Source: Dokdonia sp. Hel_I_53 (GTDB lineage Bacteria; Bacteroidota; Bacteroidia; Flavobacteriales; Flavobacteriaceae). Taken from it: DNA of 64,000 bases. The DNA lies in contig NZ_VISL01000001.1 of the NCBI RefSeq assembly GCF_007827465.1, positions 315,001 to 379,000 of the forward strand. Reading direction: 5' to 3'. Made by a program: the position numbers and the translations under genes. Within the stretch, counting starts at the first letter, position 1. Each line of letters begins with the position of its first letter. The notes below the pieces were generated by a model. It was not told where the DNA came from. It saw only the letters and a program-made list of their open reading frames with translations, and did no database searches. Shown piece by piece: positions 19,469 through 28,295 of this stretch.

Positions 19469-22400
19469 CTAGTCTATTGAGAAGGATTTAATTTCTTTAA
19501 AAGGGCTAATTTTTAGGGCTTTAAGTTTTGCCTCAAAAGGATTCCATTGTTCGCTAAAGAACGCATTGGTTTTTTCTAGCGCAGTCTGAAGCTCTTTTTT
19601 TGCGTGCATAATGAGTGTTGTTTCAGTACTTGTTAGCCCATTAGGTCTGCTTTGGGCATAGCTGCTAGCAGATCGAATGCGATTCATGACAGTTACCTCT
19701 GGATTACGAGTAATCCCTTGACGTTTATCCTCTTTGCCTAAATAAAGTGCTATTACTGTGTCTATTTCCTTGGTAATCTCTTTTATAGATTTAAGCTCCT
19801 CCTTGTAATTTTCGTCATCATCAAGTTTCTTTATCATTTTCTTATAATCTGAAGCTAATTCTTTACTTTGTACAAGCTGCTTTACAGCATTTGCGGCAGT
19901 TTGGGTAAACTCTTGCAATTTCTTACCAGCGCTGTAAGAATCATCGATGGCTTTTTGAGAAGTTTTGAAACGAGGATCACTTTTTACTGTGATAGTAGAC
20001 TCACTTGTCTGGTCTCCGTAGTGCATCACTAATTTGTAAGTACCTGGTTTTACAGATACGCCACCTGGTTCATTTTTACGTTTTCTAATTGTGCGTGAAG
20101 GTCTTTCTCCTCCAGCTTCTCTTAAGTACCACGTAGTCTTATAAATTCCAGTGCTATCAGGAGTATTCCACTTGAGGTGACGTATTTCACGAGCTCCATC
20201 ATAAATTTTTAAGTGTAGAGAATCCCATTTTGGTAAGTCTTCATTCATAGCTGATACTTCTTCATCATTGTCAGTTTCATCTTCTGTAATATCGTCCTCA
20301 GATGATTCCTTTTTTTTCTCTTCTTCATGCTTTGTAAAGAAGTAAGAGATACGTGCGCCTCCCTTTCTGTTCTCGCCACTATAAATAGCATCTCCTGGGA
20401 AACGACTTCCTGTGGGCTGTTGGTATGCAGCATCGTAAGCGGTAGGAGGATTGAAAAGTTTTAGCTTTCGCGAAAGCGTATTTTGCTCCCTTGCAATTTC
20501 TCTAAGAGGCCTTATATCATCAAGAATCCAAGCCGCTCTTCCAAAAGTACCTATTACTAAATCGTGCTCTCTAGGGTGAATGACCAGGTCTTTTACAGAA
20601 GTAGTAGGAAAGCCTTTAGTCCATTTTTGCCAATCTTTACCGGCATTGATAGAAACATATAATCCATCATCTGTACCTAAAAATAGTAAATTAGATTCTT
20701 CTGGATCTTCAATTATGGATAAGGCATAACTCTTAACATCATTGTTATCTACAATACGTGACCAAGATGCACCGTAGTCTGTAGTACGATATGCATAAGG
20801 AGTATAATTATACCTCCTGTAATCATTTGCTACCAGTAGGGCTTCTCCTTTATTTTTTACACTTGCTTTAATTTGAACTATCCAGCTTCCAGCAGGGAGG
20901 TCTTTCAAATTTGCAGAGACATCTGTATATGACTCTCCTCCATTTTGAGTAATATGTACACGCCCATCATCTGTACCTACCCAAAACATGTTTTTTTCTA
21001 CAGGTGAAGGTTCAATTACTAAAATTGTAGTATGATTCTCTGCTCCAGTAGCGTCCATTGTAAGACCGCCAGACTCAGATTGTTTTTGTTTCTCAGGGTC
21101 ATTAGTAGTAAGGTCTGGAGATATTACGTCCCAAGTTAAACCTTTATCTGTAGACTTATGTACAAACTGACTCCCAAAGTAAATCGTGTTTGAGTCAAAA
21201 GGGTCAATATTAATAGCAGAATTCCAGTTGAAGCGTAAGAAGACTTCTGGATCTGGATGTGTAGGTTTTACACCATAATTATTACCCGTCTTCCAATCGT
21301 AACGACTTACAAACCCTTGCTGGCTCATACTCCAACCATACTGACTATTGTCTGGATCTGGAACTACATCAAATCCATCACCAAATGAGATTTCTTGCCA
21401 GTAATCATTACGTATCCCTTGAGTTTTCCAGACATATGCAGGTCCTCTCCAGGAGCCATTATCTTGCATGCCGCCATACACATTATATGGAAATTCATTA
21501 TCTACATTTATATGATAAAATTGAGCTACTGGAAGATTACCTATAAATCTCCAAGTCTTGCCTCCATCTTTAGTGATGTTAAGTCCGCCATCATTACCGT
21601 CCATCATAAATTTACCATTGGTTGGGTGAATCCACCATGCATGATGATCCGGGTGAACACCGTTATCTACACCATAGGCTCCCATTAATTGCTCAAAGTT
21701 TTTCCCTCCATCTTCAGATTTATTAACGTAGGTAAAAACAGAATACACTCTATTTTCATTTTCTGGATCTACATGGATATCACTATAATAGAATGGACGA
21801 TTACCTATGTCGCTTTTTTCGTTGATTTTTTTCCAATTAAAACCACCGTCTTCAGATTTATAGAGGGCATTCTTTTTTGCTTCAACTAAAGCGTAAATGA
21901 TATTTGGAGATTCAGGAGCTATAGCAATTCCTATGCGACCCAGATTGCCTTTAGGCAAGCCATCTTGATCATCTAGTTTCTTCCAAGTTTTTCCGCCATC
22001 ATGTGTAATTTGCAAACTAGAGCCTTCCCCTCCAGATTTAAAAAACCACGGATCTCTTTTGTGTTCCCACATGGCAACCAAAAGTTTGTTTGGATTTGTA
22101 GGATCCATTACCATATCTGCTACTCCAGTTTTATTATTCTCAAATAAAATCTTATTCCAGGTCACACCACCATCTGTGGTTTTAAATACTCCACGTTCTG
22201 GATGTTCGCCCCAAGGAGATCCTAAAGCACCCACATAAACAACGTCAGGATTTGTTGGATCAATAATTACACGGTGAATATGCCTTGTTTTTTCTAAACC
22301 CATGGATTTCCATGACTTACCACCATCTAGAGATTTGTATATGCCATAACCTCCATTGAGTGAGTTGCGAGGGTTCCCTTCACCAGTACCTACCCAAATC

Positions 22401-22696
22401 ACAGAAGGATTAGATTGTTGAATAGCTACTGCGCCAATAGATGCTGTTACTTCATTCTCAAAAATAGGATTCCATTTTATACCTCCAGAAGTAGACTTCC
22501 ATAACCCACCAGATGCTGTACCCACATACATTATATCAGGGTTTTCTGTCACCACATCTATAGCCGTAACCCTTCCAGACATCCCGCCAGGACCTATGTT
22601 ACGAGGAGACATATCTTTTAGTAACGACATATCTAGTTTTTGAGAAAATGAAGAAGCGCTAAGGCATAAACAGAGTAGTATTAGTAGTTGTTTCAT
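19469..22696 (-). CDS. Large secreted BNR/Asp-box repeat protein (sortilin/glycosyl-hydrolase-like propeller)
   Basis: This 1075-residue protein has a signal peptide (LLILLCLCLSASSFSQ). Most of the body is a beta-propeller with about eleven Asp-box/BNR repeats of the form S.DGG.TW, for example KSLDGGKSWKSMG, KTTDGGVTWNK, ITHDGGKTWKK, KSEDGGFNWKK and ITKDGGKTWRF. A highly acidic/basic linker follows at about residues 790-820, then a helical C-terminal tail. The family is often annotated as glycosyl hydrolase or VPS10/sortilin-like, but no catalytic residues can be shown here. An in-frame palindrome at 20464 encodes LSRKL near the end of the propeller. Confidence 0.85.
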   Translation of the reverse strand: MKQLLILLCLCLSASSFSQKLDMSLLKDMSPRNIGPGGMSGRVTAIDVVTENPDIMYVGTASGGLWKSTSGGIKWNPIFENEVTASIGAVAIQQSNPSVIWVGTGEGNPRNSLNGGYGIYKSLDGGKSWKSMGLEKTRHIHRVIIDPTNPDVVYVGALGSPWGEHPERGVFKTTDGGVTWNKILFENNKTGVADMVMDPTNPNKLLVAMWEHKRDPWFFKSGGEGSSLQITHDGGKTWKKLDDQDGLPKGNLGRIGIAIAPESPNIIYALVEAKKNALYKSEDGGFNWKKINEKSDIGNRPFYYSDIHVDPENENRVYSVFTYVNKSEDGGKNFEQLMGAYGVDNGVHPDHHAWWIHPTNGKFMMDGNDGGLNITKDGGKTWRFIGNLPVAQFYHINVDNEFPYNVYGGMQDNGSWRGPAYVWKTQGIRNDYWQEISFGDGFDVVPDPDNSQYGWSMSQQGFVSRYDWKTGNNYGVKPTHPDPEVFLRFNWNSAINIDPFDSNTIYFGSQFVHKSTDKGLTWDVISPDLTTNDPEKQKQSESGGLTMDATGAENHTTILVIEPSPVEKNMFWVGTDDGRVHITQNGGESYTDVSANLKDLPAGSWIVQIKASVKNKGEALLVANDYRRYNYTPYAYRTTDYGASWSRIVDNNDVKSYALSIIEDPEESNLLFLGTDDGLYVSINAGKDWQKWTKGFPTTSVKDLVIHPREHDLVIGTFGRAAWILDDIRPLREIAREQNTLSRKLKLFNPPTAYDAAYQQPTGSRFPGDAIYSGENRKGGARISYFFTKHEEEKKKESSEDDITEDETDNDEEVSAMNEDLPKWDSLHLKIYDGAREIRHLKWNTPDSTGIYKTTWYLREAGGERPSRTIRKRKNEPGGVSVKPGTYKLVMHYGDQTSESTITVKSDPRFKTSQKAIDDSYSAGKKLQEFTQTAANAVKQLVQSKELASDYKKMIKKLDDDENYKEELKSIKEITKEIDTVIALYLGKEDKRQGITRNPEVTVMNRIRSASSYAQSRPNGLTSTETTLIMHAKKELQTALEKTNAFFSEQWNPFEAKLKALKISPFKEIKSFSID
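20464..20477. repeat. Dispersed palindrome inside the BNR-repeat gene, read as LSRK
   Basis: Exact copy in the minus-strand gene within REQNTLSRKLKLF, using a different reading frame from the AFAKA copies. Confidence 0.95.
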
Positions 22697-22802
22697 TAGA
22701 TATTTTTAAAGAGAATTATTCAAAGACTAAAGTTATATAAATGAGCTCGTCTATTTCTTAAAGGGATGTTAACACCGCGCTGATGTTAGAAAAAGAATTA
22801 AA

Positions 22803-22834
22803 AAAAATCCCATTCAAAATGAATGGGATTTTTA
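22803..22834 (-). terminator. Intrinsic terminator after the small coiled-coil lipoprotein gene
   Basis: AAAATCCCATTC / GAATGGGATTTTT forms a 12-bp stem with a short AAAAT loop. On the minus strand it ends in a T-run, 20 bases after the stop of the 22855-23178 gene. Confidence 0.8.
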
Positions 22835-22854
22835 AAATATATATTTAATCTATT

Positions 22855-23178
22855 TTATAGATTATTCTGCTTATTTTGAAATTTCATTTCTTGCATTTCA
22901 AATATCTTCATAATACGCTCACGTATTTTTGCTCTATCTTCGGCATTTTCTACTTCATCTAAAGCATCTTTAAAATTTTCGATTGCATCTTCCATGTCAT
23001 CAACTGCGTTATCTATCTCATCAGACGCATCTTCTAGATCATCAGATCTTTCTTCCATCATATCTGACTTGTTTTCTAATTGTTCTTCAAGTTTTTCTCC
23101 TGCAGTCTGCTCATTACAAGAAATAAATGTAAGACTTATTAAGGCGAAAAAAAATACTGAGGTAATTGTTTGTCTCAT
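22855..23178 (-). CDS. Small acidic coiled-coil lipoprotein
   Basis: This 107-residue protein has a lipoprotein signal peptide with lipobox LTFISC (Cys at about 21). The mature part is almost entirely acidic heptad-like helix: ENKSDMMEERSDDLEDASDE, IDNAVDDMEDAIENF and similar. The shape recalls Lpp-like or apolipoprotein-like helical lipoproteins, but no family is recognised. It has its own hairpin terminator and appears to be a single-gene unit. The function is unknown. Confidence 0.75.
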   Translation of the reverse strand: MRQTITSVFFFALISLTFISCNEQTAGEKLEEQLENKSDMMEERSDDLEDASDEIDNAVDDMEDAIENFKDALDEVENAEDRAKIRERIMKIFEMQEMKFQNKQNNL

Positions 23179-23342
23179 AATAATAATAGGGTTTTAGTTT
23201 TAAGATTGTATTAAAGAATAGAGCTCTAGTCATAAAACATCATTCTTAATATCAAATTTATTCAGCATAAAATTCAATGTTTTAATTTGATATCTAGTTG
23301 AATATTATAAAATTAACTAAGGTTTAAGACATTATACGCTTG

Positions 23343-23369
23343 TTGTTTAATCTTTTGTAGATACTTTTG
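23343..23369 (+). promoter_or_regulatory. Candidate flavobacterial promoter (TTG ... TAnnTTTG) before fasciclin gene
   Basis: A TTG at 23343-23345 and TACTTTTG at 23362-23369 are separated by 16 bases, close to the Bacteroidetes -33/-7 consensus. This would place the transcript start about 15-20 bases before the ATG at 23392. Confidence 0.55.
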
Positions 23370-23391
23370 AACAAAACAAAAACTAATTGTT

Positions 23392-23979
23392 ATGAAAAAG
23401 ATTTATTTAATGATAACAGGAGCAGCTCTTATGCTAGCATCTTGTAATGAGAATGTAAAAGAAAAAGAAGTTGCAATTGAGACAGAAACCATTGCTCAAG
23501 CAGAGATTGTTGAAGAAGAACCGGTGCAATCAAACACTATCGTAGATGTTGCTGTGGGAAATGAAAATTTTTCTACACTTGTAACTGCTGTTAAAGCAGC
23601 TGGATTAGCACAAACACTAGGTAGTACTGGTCCCTTTACGGTATTTGCTCCCACTAACGATGCTTTTGATAAATTACCAGAAGGAACAGTAGCAACTTTG
23701 ATAGCACCAGAAAATAAAGCTAAACTTACAGATATATTAACGTACCATGTGGTATCTGGAAAGTATATGGCTTCTGATGTAGTAGCTGGAATCAAGAAAA
23801 ACAATGGAAAATTTACCACAAATACGGTAATGGGAGAGCCGATTACATTGATGATGGATGGTGCCAATGTTGTAATTAAAGATGCAAAAGGTGGAAAATC
23901 AGTAATAATAATGAAAGATGTATCAGCAAGTAATGGTGTTATACATGCCATTGACAGTGTCATTATGCCTAAGAGTTAG
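23392..23979 (+). CDS. Fasciclin-domain lipoprotein
   Basis: This 195-residue protein has a lipobox LMLASC (Cys near 18), an acidic linker and one complete FAS1 domain. The family core motifs are present: FSTLVTAVKAAGLAQTL, FTVFAPTNDAFDKLPEG, LTDILTYHVVSGKYMASD and NGVIHAIDSVIMPKS at the C-terminus. FAS1 domains mediate adhesion or extracellular contacts. It has its own promoter-like sequence and a strong terminator. The next gene is a divergent relative, so the two look like an old tandem duplication. Confidence 0.92.
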   Translation: MKKIYLMITGAALMLASCNENVKEKEVAIETETIAQAEIVEEEPVQSNTIVDVAVGNENFSTLVTAVKAAGLAQTLGSTGPFTVFAPTNDAFDKLPEGTVATLIAPENKAKLTDILTYHVVSGKYMASDVVAGIKKNNGKFTTNTVMGEPITLMMDGANVVIKDAKGGKSVIIMKDVSASNGVIHAIDSVIMPKS

Positions 23980-24003
23980 AATTTCTTAGTATTATTTTAG
24001 ATG

Positions 24004-24037
24004 AAAAAAGAGTTCTCTATCGGGAACTCTTTTTTTT
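24004..24037 (+). terminator. Intrinsic terminator after fasciclin gene
   Basis: AAAAAAGAGTTC / GAACTCTTTTTTTT with an 8-base loop, 25 bases after the stop. Confidence 0.85.
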
Positions 24038-24129
24038 GTAACATCAAGTATTCTTAAAAACAGCCAATTAACAAAAGCTTAGATTCACATTAAAACAGGC
24101 TTAACAGACTTCATTATATCTTTACTATT

Positions 24130-24651
24130 ATGAAAAAGATACTACTTACCGCAACACTTATAAGTACATTATTAAGCTGTACCACAAAAGAATCTAGAGA
24201 TACTACTAAATTAATTGCAATGGCAGATTATCGTATGGAAGTTCCCTCGGCACCATCGCAAATAGGTTTTGAAAATATACTAACATCAAATGTAAACTTT
24301 CAATATATTTCAGATCAAACCAACACGCTTTCAGATTTAAAAAGCTTGCCCAGAAATATAAATTATACGATGCTTGCTCCAATGGATTACGCTTTCGCGA
24401 AAGCGGAAGATTCAGATTCCTTTAAATTAGAAAACTATATCATACAAGGAACATGGACACGTCGGGATATAGATGAAGCTTTATTGTTAAAGCCATCAAT
24501 GAAAGTGAAAACTTTAAGTGGGGTAGAGTTAACATTTAGAAAGAACGACAATAAATTGTATGTTTCAAATGACGATCGTGAAATTCAACTCATTTTTACT
24601 GATCTTGAAACAAAATCAAATACGTTACATGTGATATCAGAATTATGGTAA
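24130..24651 (+). CDS. Divergent fasciclin-like lipoprotein
   Basis: This 173-residue protein has lipobox TLLSC (Cys near 17). It retains a reduced FAS1 pattern: NYTMLAPMDYAFAKAED corresponds to the FTVFAPTNDAFDKLPEG of the upstream protein, LENYIIQGTWTRRD to LTYHVVSG, and TLHVISELW to the end. The H1 region is poorly conserved, so it may be a degenerate FAS1 domain. The dispersed palindrome at 24391 encodes the AFAKA exactly where fasciclins carry AFDKL. It is followed by its own terminator. Confidence 0.75.
   Translation: MKKILLTATLISTLLSCTTKESRDTTKLIAMADYRMEVPSAPSQIGFENILTSNVNFQYISDQTNTLSDLKSLPRNINYTMLAPMDYAFAKAEDSDSFKLENYIIQGTWTRRDIDEALLLKPSMKVKTLSGVELTFRKNDNKLYVSNDDREIQLIFTDLETKSNTLHVISELW
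24391..24404. repeat. Dispersed palindrome inside fasciclin-like gene, read as AFAKA
   Basis: Exact copy in frame within MDYAFAKAEDS. Confidence 0.95.
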
Positions 24652-24671
24652 TCACAAATAAATTATAAAAG

Positions 24672-24702
24672 AAAGCACCTGTTTCTTAGGTGCTTTTTTT
24701 TT
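24672..24702 (+). terminator. Intrinsic terminator after fasciclin-like gene
   Basis: AAAGCACCT / AGGTGCTTT with a 7-base loop followed by a T-run; it ends about 30 bases before the next start at 24732. Confidence 0.85.
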
Positions 24703-24731
24703 GGACTTTTAGTCCGTATTTTTATGAAGCT

Positions 24732-25853
24732 ATGAGAAAAACACAAGATCGGAGCGGGTTTGTCTTTAAAACCTATGATGCTCCAGAACAATCTATTTTT
24801 GATAAATTACTAGATATCTTTCAAGAACTAATTACCCACACTTCTGGAGACTTTGATGAAGCTATGGACTGGCTCAAAGAACTAGATAAAGAATATAAGT
24901 TAACTACAGAAGAGTATACGCTTGATGATTTTGTGGAAGAGCTTAAGGAGAAGGGGTATATCCGGGAAGAATTAAAACCTGATGGAAATCAAGGAACAGC
25001 GATAACAGAAAAAACAGAAAGAGCAATACGTAAGAGGGCACTAGATCAAATTTTTGGGAAACTTAAGAAAAGCACACAGGGCAACCACAGGTCGAAGCAA
25101 AGTGGTCGCGGTGATGAACACACTGGAGATTATAGAGCATATCGTTTTGGGGACCCTTTAGAACGCATCTCAATGACTGAAAGTTTACGTAATGCACAAA
25201 TTAATAATGGAGTAGGAGATTTTCATCTAAGTGAAAATGATCTTGTTGTAGAAGAAACGCACCATAAAGCTCAAATGAGCACTGTCTTAATGATAGATAT
25301 ATCTCACAGTATGATTTTGTATGGAGAGGATCGTATCACTCCAGCAAAAAAAGTAGCGATGGCGCTCGCTCAACTTATAACAACGAGATATCCTAAAGAT
25401 TCGCTAGATATTATTGTATATGGAAACGATGCCTGGCCTATTAAAATTAAAGATTTACCCTATTTACAAGTAGGACCATACCATACCAATACGGTAGCAG
25501 GTTTAAATCTCGCAATGGATATTCTACGTAGAAAACGGAATTCTAACAAACAGATATTTAATATCACAGATGGCAAACCCTCGTGTTTAAAATTAAAAGA
25601 TGGGAGGTATTACAAAAACCCAAATGGTCTTGATGAGTATATAGTAGGCAAATGCTATAGTATGGCGCGTCAAGCGCGAAAACTGCACATACCCATCACA
25701 ACTTTCATGATTGCAAATGACCCTTATTTACAACAATTTGTAGATAATTTTACAGAGGCAAATCAAGGAAAAGCATTTTACACTGGATTACAAGGATTAG
25801 GGGAAATGATTTTTCAAGATTATGAGACAAATAGAAAAAAGAGAATACGATAA
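24732..25853 (+). CDS. von Willebrand factor A domain protein, partner of an AAA+ ATPase
   Basis: This is a 373-residue soluble protein. The C-terminal VWA domain has the metal-ion-dependent adhesion motif MIDISHSM (DxSxS) at about residue 185. Later segments DIIVYGNDAWPI and FNITDGKPSCLKLKDG carry the conserved Thr/Asp region. The N-terminal half is charged and helical. I chose ATG at 24732 (MRKTQDRSG) because the upstream ATG at 24690 lies inside the preceding terminator. It lies 25 bases before a Mg-chelatase-like ATPase, a pairing known from MoxR/VWA and ChlI/ChlD systems in which the ATPase acts as a chaperone. Confidence 0.85.
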   Translation: MRKTQDRSGFVFKTYDAPEQSIFDKLLDIFQELITHTSGDFDEAMDWLKELDKEYKLTTEEYTLDDFVEELKEKGYIREELKPDGNQGTAITEKTERAIRKRALDQIFGKLKKSTQGNHRSKQSGRGDEHTGDYRAYRFGDPLERISMTESLRNAQINNGVGDFHLSENDLVVEETHHKAQMSTVLMIDISHSMILYGEDRITPAKKVAMALAQLITTRYPKDSLDIIVYGNDAWPIKIKDLPYLQVGPYHTNTVAGLNLAMDILRRKRNSNKQIFNITDGKPSCLKLKDGRYYKNPNGLDEYIVGKCYSMARQARKLHIPITTFMIANDPYLQQFVDNFTEANQGKAFYTGLQGLGEMIFQDYETNRKKRIR

Positions 25854-25878
25854 ATAATATCCTATAAAAGAAAATTAA

Positions 25879-27345
25879 ATGAATCATAAAGAAATAAAAA
25901 CACTAGGTCAATTAAAAAATACCGGATGGAAGTCACGGAGTATAAAAGATGAATTACGTGAGCATTTAATTGAAAAATTAGAATCTGGAGCATCTACCTT
26001 TGCTGGTATTCATGGTTATGAACATACCGTAATTCCAGAATTAGAGAGAGCTATATTGAGTAAGCATAATATTAACTTACTAGGACTGCGTGGGCAAGCA
26101 AAAACAAGACTAGCAAGGCAGATGGTTAACTTACTTGATGAATGGATGCCCATCGTACAGGGGTCTGAGATTAATGATGATCCACTTGAACCTATATCAC
26201 GTTATGCAACTTCACTAATCGCTGAGACAGGTGATGATACTCCCATTAAATGGATTCATAGATCTGATCGATTTGCTGAAAAACTAGCTACACCAGATGT
26301 AACTGTGGCAGATATAATAGGAGATGTAGACCCGATTAAGGCAGCAAATTTAAAATTAAGTTATGCAGATGATCGAGTAATACATTACGGGATGATCCCT
26401 AGAGCCAATAGATGCATTTTTGTGATTAATGAATTACCAGATTTACAAGCACGTATTCAAGTAGCACTCTTCAATATTTTACAAGAAGGAGATATTCAGA
26501 TACGTGGTTTTAAATTGAGACTACCCTTAGATATGCAATTTGTTTTTACTGCAAATCCAGAAGATTATACAAATCGAGGTAGCATTGTAACACCCCTTAA
26601 AGATAGAATAGGATCCCAAATTTTAACGCATTATCCAGAAACGGTAGAAATCGCACGAACGATTACAGAGCAAGAGGCAAAACTAGATGAGCGTCAAAAA
26701 TCTAAAATTCATGTTCCCAATTTAGTAATGGACCTCTTAGAGGAAATAAGCTTTGTAGCTAGGGAAAGCGAATTAATCGATGAGAAAAGCGGTATTAGTG
26801 CACGAATGAGCATTACGGCATTCGAGAATTTGATGAGTACCGCAGAAAGACGAATGTTATTATCTGGCGATAAAAATACTGTAATTCGTTATTCAGATAT
26901 CTTAGGCATTATTCCAGCAATTACAGGTAAGGTAGAATTGGTTTATGAAGGAGAGCAGGAGGGTGCAGATGAAGTTGCAAAAATTTTAATAGGGGATGCT
27001 ACAAAATCTTTATTCGATGATTATTTTCCTAAAATTGAAAAACTAACCAAAGAAGATCAGGAAGACCCTTATGAGAATATATTGGCTTGGTTCTTTGAAC
27101 AAAATGGTTTTGAACTAGAAAATAATTTGTCAGATAGAGAGTATAAATTAATAATAGATAGTATTACACCTCTTGAAGATTTGATAAACAAATATCAGCC
27201 AGATACTTCAGAAAAAGATCGTTATTTTCTTAAAGAGTTTATTCTATTTGGACTTGTAGAATATAAAAAATTAAGTAAATATCAACTTACAACGGGGATG
27301 CGATTTAATGACTTATATGGAAACTATATTTCAGGGTTGGGATAG
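25879..27345 (+). CDS. Magnesium-chelatase/MoxR-like AAA+ ATPase
   Basis: This 488-residue protein has Walker A GLRGQAKT at about residue 75, a Walker B-like IFVINELPDL in which the usual DE is NE, and a sensor-type FTANPEDYTNRG segment followed by TPLKDRIGSQI. This pattern fits the ChlI/MoxR clade of AAA+ ATPases. Bacteroidetes homologues are commonly labelled magnesium chelatase, although no porphyrin pathway genes are near. It is cotranscribed with the VWA protein and probably remodels a target through that partner. The target is unknown. Confidence 0.85.
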   Translation: MNHKEIKTLGQLKNTGWKSRSIKDELREHLIEKLESGASTFAGIHGYEHTVIPELERAILSKHNINLLGLRGQAKTRLARQMVNLLDEWMPIVQGSEINDDPLEPISRYATSLIAETGDDTPIKWIHRSDRFAEKLATPDVTVADIIGDVDPIKAANLKLSYADDRVIHYGMIPRANRCIFVINELPDLQARIQVALFNILQEGDIQIRGFKLRLPLDMQFVFTANPEDYTNRGSIVTPLKDRIGSQILTHYPETVEIARTITEQEAKLDERQKSKIHVPNLVMDLLEEISFVARESELIDEKSGISARMSITAFENLMSTAERRMLLSGDKNTVIRYSDILGIIPAITGKVELVYEGEQEGADEVAKILIGDATKSLFDDYFPKIEKLTKEDQEDPYENILAWFFEQNGFELENNLSDREYKLIIDSITPLEDLINKYQPDTSEKDRYFLKEFILFGLVEYKKLSKYQLTTGMRFNDLYGNYISGLG

Positions 27346-27432
27346 GTTTATTTAAACTATCAGTTTAAATGGAAGTAATAATTATATGAAAAACAACTAG
27401 TTGTCAATATTATTTAGTTCAAACTAAAAATT

Positions 27433-27460
27433 AAAAAACCCTCATTTGAGGGTTTTTCTT
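27433..27460. terminator. Bidirectional terminator between convergent genes
   Basis: AAAAAACCCTC / GAGGGTTTTT with an ATTT loop lies between the AAA+ ATPase and the minus-strand DUF2807 gene, with A/T runs on both sides. Confidence 0.85.
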
Positions 27461-27485
27461 TTAATAATTATGATTGTTTTTACAA

Positions 27486-28295
27486 TTAATTTTCAAATAT
27501 AAGTTGCCCTGTAAAAAACTCTTCAACTTCTACAACTGGAGGTCTATTTACAGAAATAAGATCTCCCGTAGCTCGAACCTGACCTCTTAGACTTTCAATA
27601 GGATGAACTATCATTTTAGCAGCACTTACATGTTTAACTGAAATTTCATTTACTATCAGATCTCCTGCGTCTAGTTGGGGGTACTCATCAGATAAAACAA
27701 ATAATGCTTTATCAGCATGTCCTGATAATACAAAATTGCTAGAGCCATTAATGCTTATCGTTAAAATTTCTACATCTAAATCTAAAAAAACATCCCCACT
27801 TTTATTAGCATCTGTTAATAATCTGGTAGGTTCAGTATTACTCCATATAAGTAGACTAGGATAGCTTAATGTGCCATCGCTCATAATGGGATAACTAGAA
27901 GCTTGTCTGATAAAAGATATATTGGGAGATGTTACTGTGACGACTGTTTTACCATAATCTCTAAAAATATTGCAGCTATTATCATTTCTCATTATCAAAG
28001 TCTCCTCTATAACATCTACATAAATTTCTGGAGCTATATTTTCACCAGTTTGAACAAATACACTTTGCTCATCCCCTTGCTTTAAAATAACGCGAATATC
28101 GTCCTCTAGCTGCAATTTATCAAAAAATGAAACTACAACTTCGTAACCAATGTCTTTTCCGTCTGTTTGCAAACAATCTGTACTATTTTCAGAATTACAA
28201 CCTATCATCAAGATATTGATGAGTATAATAAAAGCTGATGTACGCTTTCGCGAAAGTATATAATACTCCATTCTTAACATATATTTTAAAATCAT
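27486..28295 (-). CDS. DUF2807 (GIN-domain) lipoprotein
   Basis: This 269-residue protein has a lipobox-like ILMIGC (Cys near 33) and a DUF2807 head domain: a right-handed beta-solenoid pattern with FFDKLQLEDDIRVILKQGDE, YVDVIEETLIMRND and later NGSSNFVLSGHADKALFV repeats. The function in Bacteroidetes is unknown, probably surface or adhesion related. ATG at 28295 overlaps the upstream TGA (ATGA), supporting this start. This leaves an unusually long pre-signal region of about 20 residues. Within it a near-exact palindrome at 28244 encodes LSRK; a start at M9 (28271) would still include it. Confidence 0.78.
   Translation of the reverse strand: MILKYMLRMEYYILSRKRTSAFIILINILMIGCNSENSTDCLQTDGKDIGYEVVVSFFDKLQLEDDIRVILKQGDEQSVFVQTGENIAPEIYVDVIEETLIMRNDNSCNIFRDYGKTVVTVTSPNISFIRQASSYPIMSDGTLSYPSLLIWSNTEPTRLLTDANKSGDVFLDLDVEILTISINGSSNFVLSGHADKALFVLSDEYPQLDAGDLIVNEISVKHVSAAKMIVHPIESLRGQVRATGDLISVNRPPVVEVEEFFTGQLIFEN
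28244..28257. repeat. Dispersed palindrome, terminal-base variant inside DUF2807 gene
   Basis: GCTTTCGCGAAAGT: 13 of 14 bases match. It is read as LSRKR on the minus strand, just before the hydrophobic part of the signal peptide. Confidence 0.85.

Noticed and set aside
23496..23963. 155-residue frame opposite the fasciclin gene
   Set aside because: It lies wholly inside a clear FAS1 gene with a signal peptide, promoter-like sequence and terminator on the plus strand.
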